From Flavobacteriales bacterium UBA3376 (GTDB lineage Bacteria; Bacteroidota; Bacteroidia; Flavobacteriales; Weeksellaceae): a DNA stretch of 15,262 nucleotides. This document shows, piece after piece, positions 13,878 to 15,262 of the stretch. A program made the translations under genes and the position numbers. The first letter of the stretch is position 1; the number at the start of each line of letters is the position of its first letter. The stretch is from the NCBI GenBank assembly GCA_002359055.1, contig DEQC01000092.1, positions 5,968 through 21,229 on the forward strand, in the 5' to 3' direction. The notes under the pieces are model-generated. The model made no database searches and had not been told where the DNA came from. It saw nothing but the letters and a program-made list of their open reading frames with translations.

Positions 13878-15262
13878 ATGATACAAAACGAATTAAAAAT
13901 TTTAGGTGTAAAAGATTTGAATGATGGTACTTCTACTGGTTCTAATTGGTTTGCCAGCGGTGAAATCATCGAGTCTTATTCACCTGTTGATGGAAAATTA
14001 ATTGGAAAAGTTAAAACATCGACCAAAGAAGATTACGAAAAAGTAATTGCAACTGCACAAGAAGCATTTAAAGTTTGGAGAACAACTCCAGCACCAGTAA
14101 GAGGAGAAATCGTTCGTCAGTTTGGTGATAAACTAAGAAAATACAAAAATGATTTAGGAAAACTCGTTTCTTATGAAATGGGTAAATCCTTTCAAGAAGG
14201 TTTAGGTGAAGTTCAAGAAATGATCGATATCTGTGATTTTGCAGTGGGTCAATCTCGTCAACTTTACGGATACACCATGCACTCAGAAAGACCAGGACAC
14301 AGAATGTACGATCAGTACCATCCGTACGGTGTGGTTGGAGTGATTTCAGCTTTCAACTTCCCAGTAGCGGTTTGGTCTTGGAACGCAGCTTTGGCTTGGG
14401 TTTGTGGAGATGTTGTAATTTGGAAGCCAAGTGAAAAAACACCTTTGTGTAGTATCGCTTGTCAAAATATCATGCAAGAAGTTCTTAAAGAAAATGATTT
14501 ACCAGAAGGAATTTCATGTTTGATCAATGGTGATTACAAAGTAGGTGAATTCATTACAAAAGATACAAGAGTTCCTTTAATTTCAGCAACTGGTTCTACA
14601 AGAATGGGTAGAATTGTTGCTCAAGAAGTAGCTGCTCGTTTGGGTAGATCTTTATTGGAATTGGGAGGAAACAACGCAATTATAGTTACTCCAGATGCTG
14701 ACATCAAAATGACCATCATCGGTGCGGTATTTGGCGCTGTAGGAACTGCAGGACAAAGATGTACTTCAACTCGTCGTTTGATCATACACGAATCGATTTA
14801 TGACAAAGTTAAAGATGCCTTGGTTGCTGCTTACAATCAATTGAAAATTGGAGATCCTTTGGATACCAACAATCATGTAGGTCCTTTGATCGACAAAGAT
14901 GCAGTTGAAATGTATTTGAATGCTTTGGAAGAAGTTAAAAAACAAGGTGGAAACTTCATTGTGGAAGGAGGAATTCTTGAAGGAGAAGGATATGAAAGCG
15001 GTTGCTATGTAAAGCCTGCGATTGCTGAAGTTGAAAATCATTATGAAATCGTTCAAAATGAAACTTTTGCACCTATACTTTATTTGATCAAATACAGTGG
15101 TGAAGTAGAAAATGCAATTGAACTACAAAATGGTGTGGTTCAAGGATTATCTTCTGCGATTATGACCAACAATTTACGTGAAGCTGAGAAATTCTTATCA
15201 CACGCAGGTTCTGACTGTGGTATTGCAAACGTAAACATCGGTACTTCAGGGGCTGAAATCGG
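13878..15262 (+). CDS. ALDH7-type aldehyde dehydrogenase, likely aminoadipate-semialdehyde dehydrogenase (3' partial)
   Basis: The first 461 codons of an NAD(P)-dependent aldehyde dehydrogenase are present; the window ends before the stop, with perhaps 50 residues missing by comparison with roughly 510-residue relatives. Catalytic residues are E261 in LLELGGNN and C295 in GTAGQRCTSTRR, 34 residues apart as in the standard E268/C302 pair. The NAD-binding fold shows SAFNFPVAVWSWN, VIWKPSEKTP and ATGSTRMG. Closest recognisable relatives are the ALDH7 group (antiquitin, bacterial alpha-aminoadipic semialdehyde dehydrogenase), sharing PAPxRGEIVRQ, EMGK, LLELGGNNAII, NETFAPILY and SDCGIxNVNI. They oxidise alpha-aminoadipic semialdehyde to alpha-aminoadipate in lysine breakdown; the exact substrate here is inferred. 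The ATG at 13878 follows an exact TAnnTTTG box and gives the normal N-terminal length. No other lysine-catabolism gene is visible. Confidence 0.9.
   Translation, partial: MIQNELKILGVKDLNDGTSTGSNWFASGEIIESYSPVDGKLIGKVKTSTKEDYEKVIATAQEAFKVWRTTPAPVRGEIVRQFGDKLRKYKNDLGKLVSYEMGKSFQEGLGEVQEMIDICDFAVGQSRQLYGYTMHSERPGHRMYDQYHPYGVVGVISAFNFPVAVWSWNAALAWVCGDVVIWKPSEKTPLCSIACQNIMQEVLKENDLPEGISCLINGDYKVGEFITKDTRVPLISATGSTRMGRIVAQEVAARLGRSLLELGGNNAIIVTPDADIKMTIIGAVFGAVGTAGQRCTSTRRLIIHESIYDKVKDALVAAYNQLKIGDPLDTNNHVGPLIDKDAVEMYLNALEEVKKQGGNFIVEGGILEGEGYESGCYVKPAIAEVENHYEIVQNETFAPILYLIKYSGEVENAIELQNGVVQGLSSAIMTNNLREAEKFLSHAGSDCGIANVNIGTSGAEI

Noticed and set aside
1..15262. Defence island, mobile element, CRISPR, tRNA or riboswitch
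   Set aside because: No transposase, integrase, direct-repeat array, tRNA-like cloverleaf or long structured leader was seen; every gap is under about 160 bp and almost all genes are recognised housekeeping or catabolic families.

Overview
The window is an AT-rich piece of bacterial chromosome, most likely from the Bacteroidota and probably Flavobacteriales. Several independent signs point there. Exact or near-exact TAnnTTTG elements, the -7 box of the Bacteroidota primary sigma factor, sit just upstream of many starts. Shine-Dalgarno sequences are absent and the leaders are short and A/T-rich. Lineage-typical proteins are present (DUF2911, a secreted DUF3298-type protein, a flavobacterial-type HMG-CoA lyase), and signal peptides end in -YSQ or -YGQ. 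Coding density is high and no gap exceeds about 155 bp. I see no mobile element, tRNA, rRNA or CRISPR array.

Layout, left to right. The first 33 bases hold the 5' end of a minus-strand gene with a signal-peptide-like start. Upstream of it, on the same strand, lies HMG-CoA lyase (leucine catabolism / ketogenesis). Divergent from the lyase is peptidase T, closed by a clear hairpin terminator, then a hotdog-fold acyl-CoA thioesterase and a peptidase of the M15B (VanY/LdcB-like) family with a twin-arginine motif. A perfect 14-bp hairpin separates that peptidase from the convergent dps gene. Dps is divergent from oxyR, and the 155-bp gap carries a candidate dps promoter and an inverted repeat touching the oxyR start. 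oxyR ends tail-to-tail with aroC (chorismate synthase), overlapping it by 18 bp.

Divergent from aroC is a repair pair, a UvrD/PcrA helicase and UvrC excinuclease. It is followed 40 bp later by a secreted DUF3298-family protein, then sufS (cysteine desulfurase, apparently starting with TTG), a secreted DUF2911 protein, and an ALDH7-type aldehyde dehydrogenase cut by the right edge.

Functional links. Dps and OxyR form a recognisable peroxide-defence module: the redox cysteines of OxyR fall at positions 199 and 208, the same numbers as in E. coli. UvrD and UvrC belong to the same nucleotide-excision repair pathway. SufS supplies sulfur for Fe-S clusters, and UvrC here keeps the four cysteines that bind a cluster in E. 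coli UvrC. The other genes look like unrelated housekeeping and catabolic neighbours. I found no convincing new multi-gene system. The points most worth checking are regulatory: the oxyR/dps intergenic region, the near-leaderless starts of the repair genes, the oxyR/aroC overlap and the TTG start of sufS.
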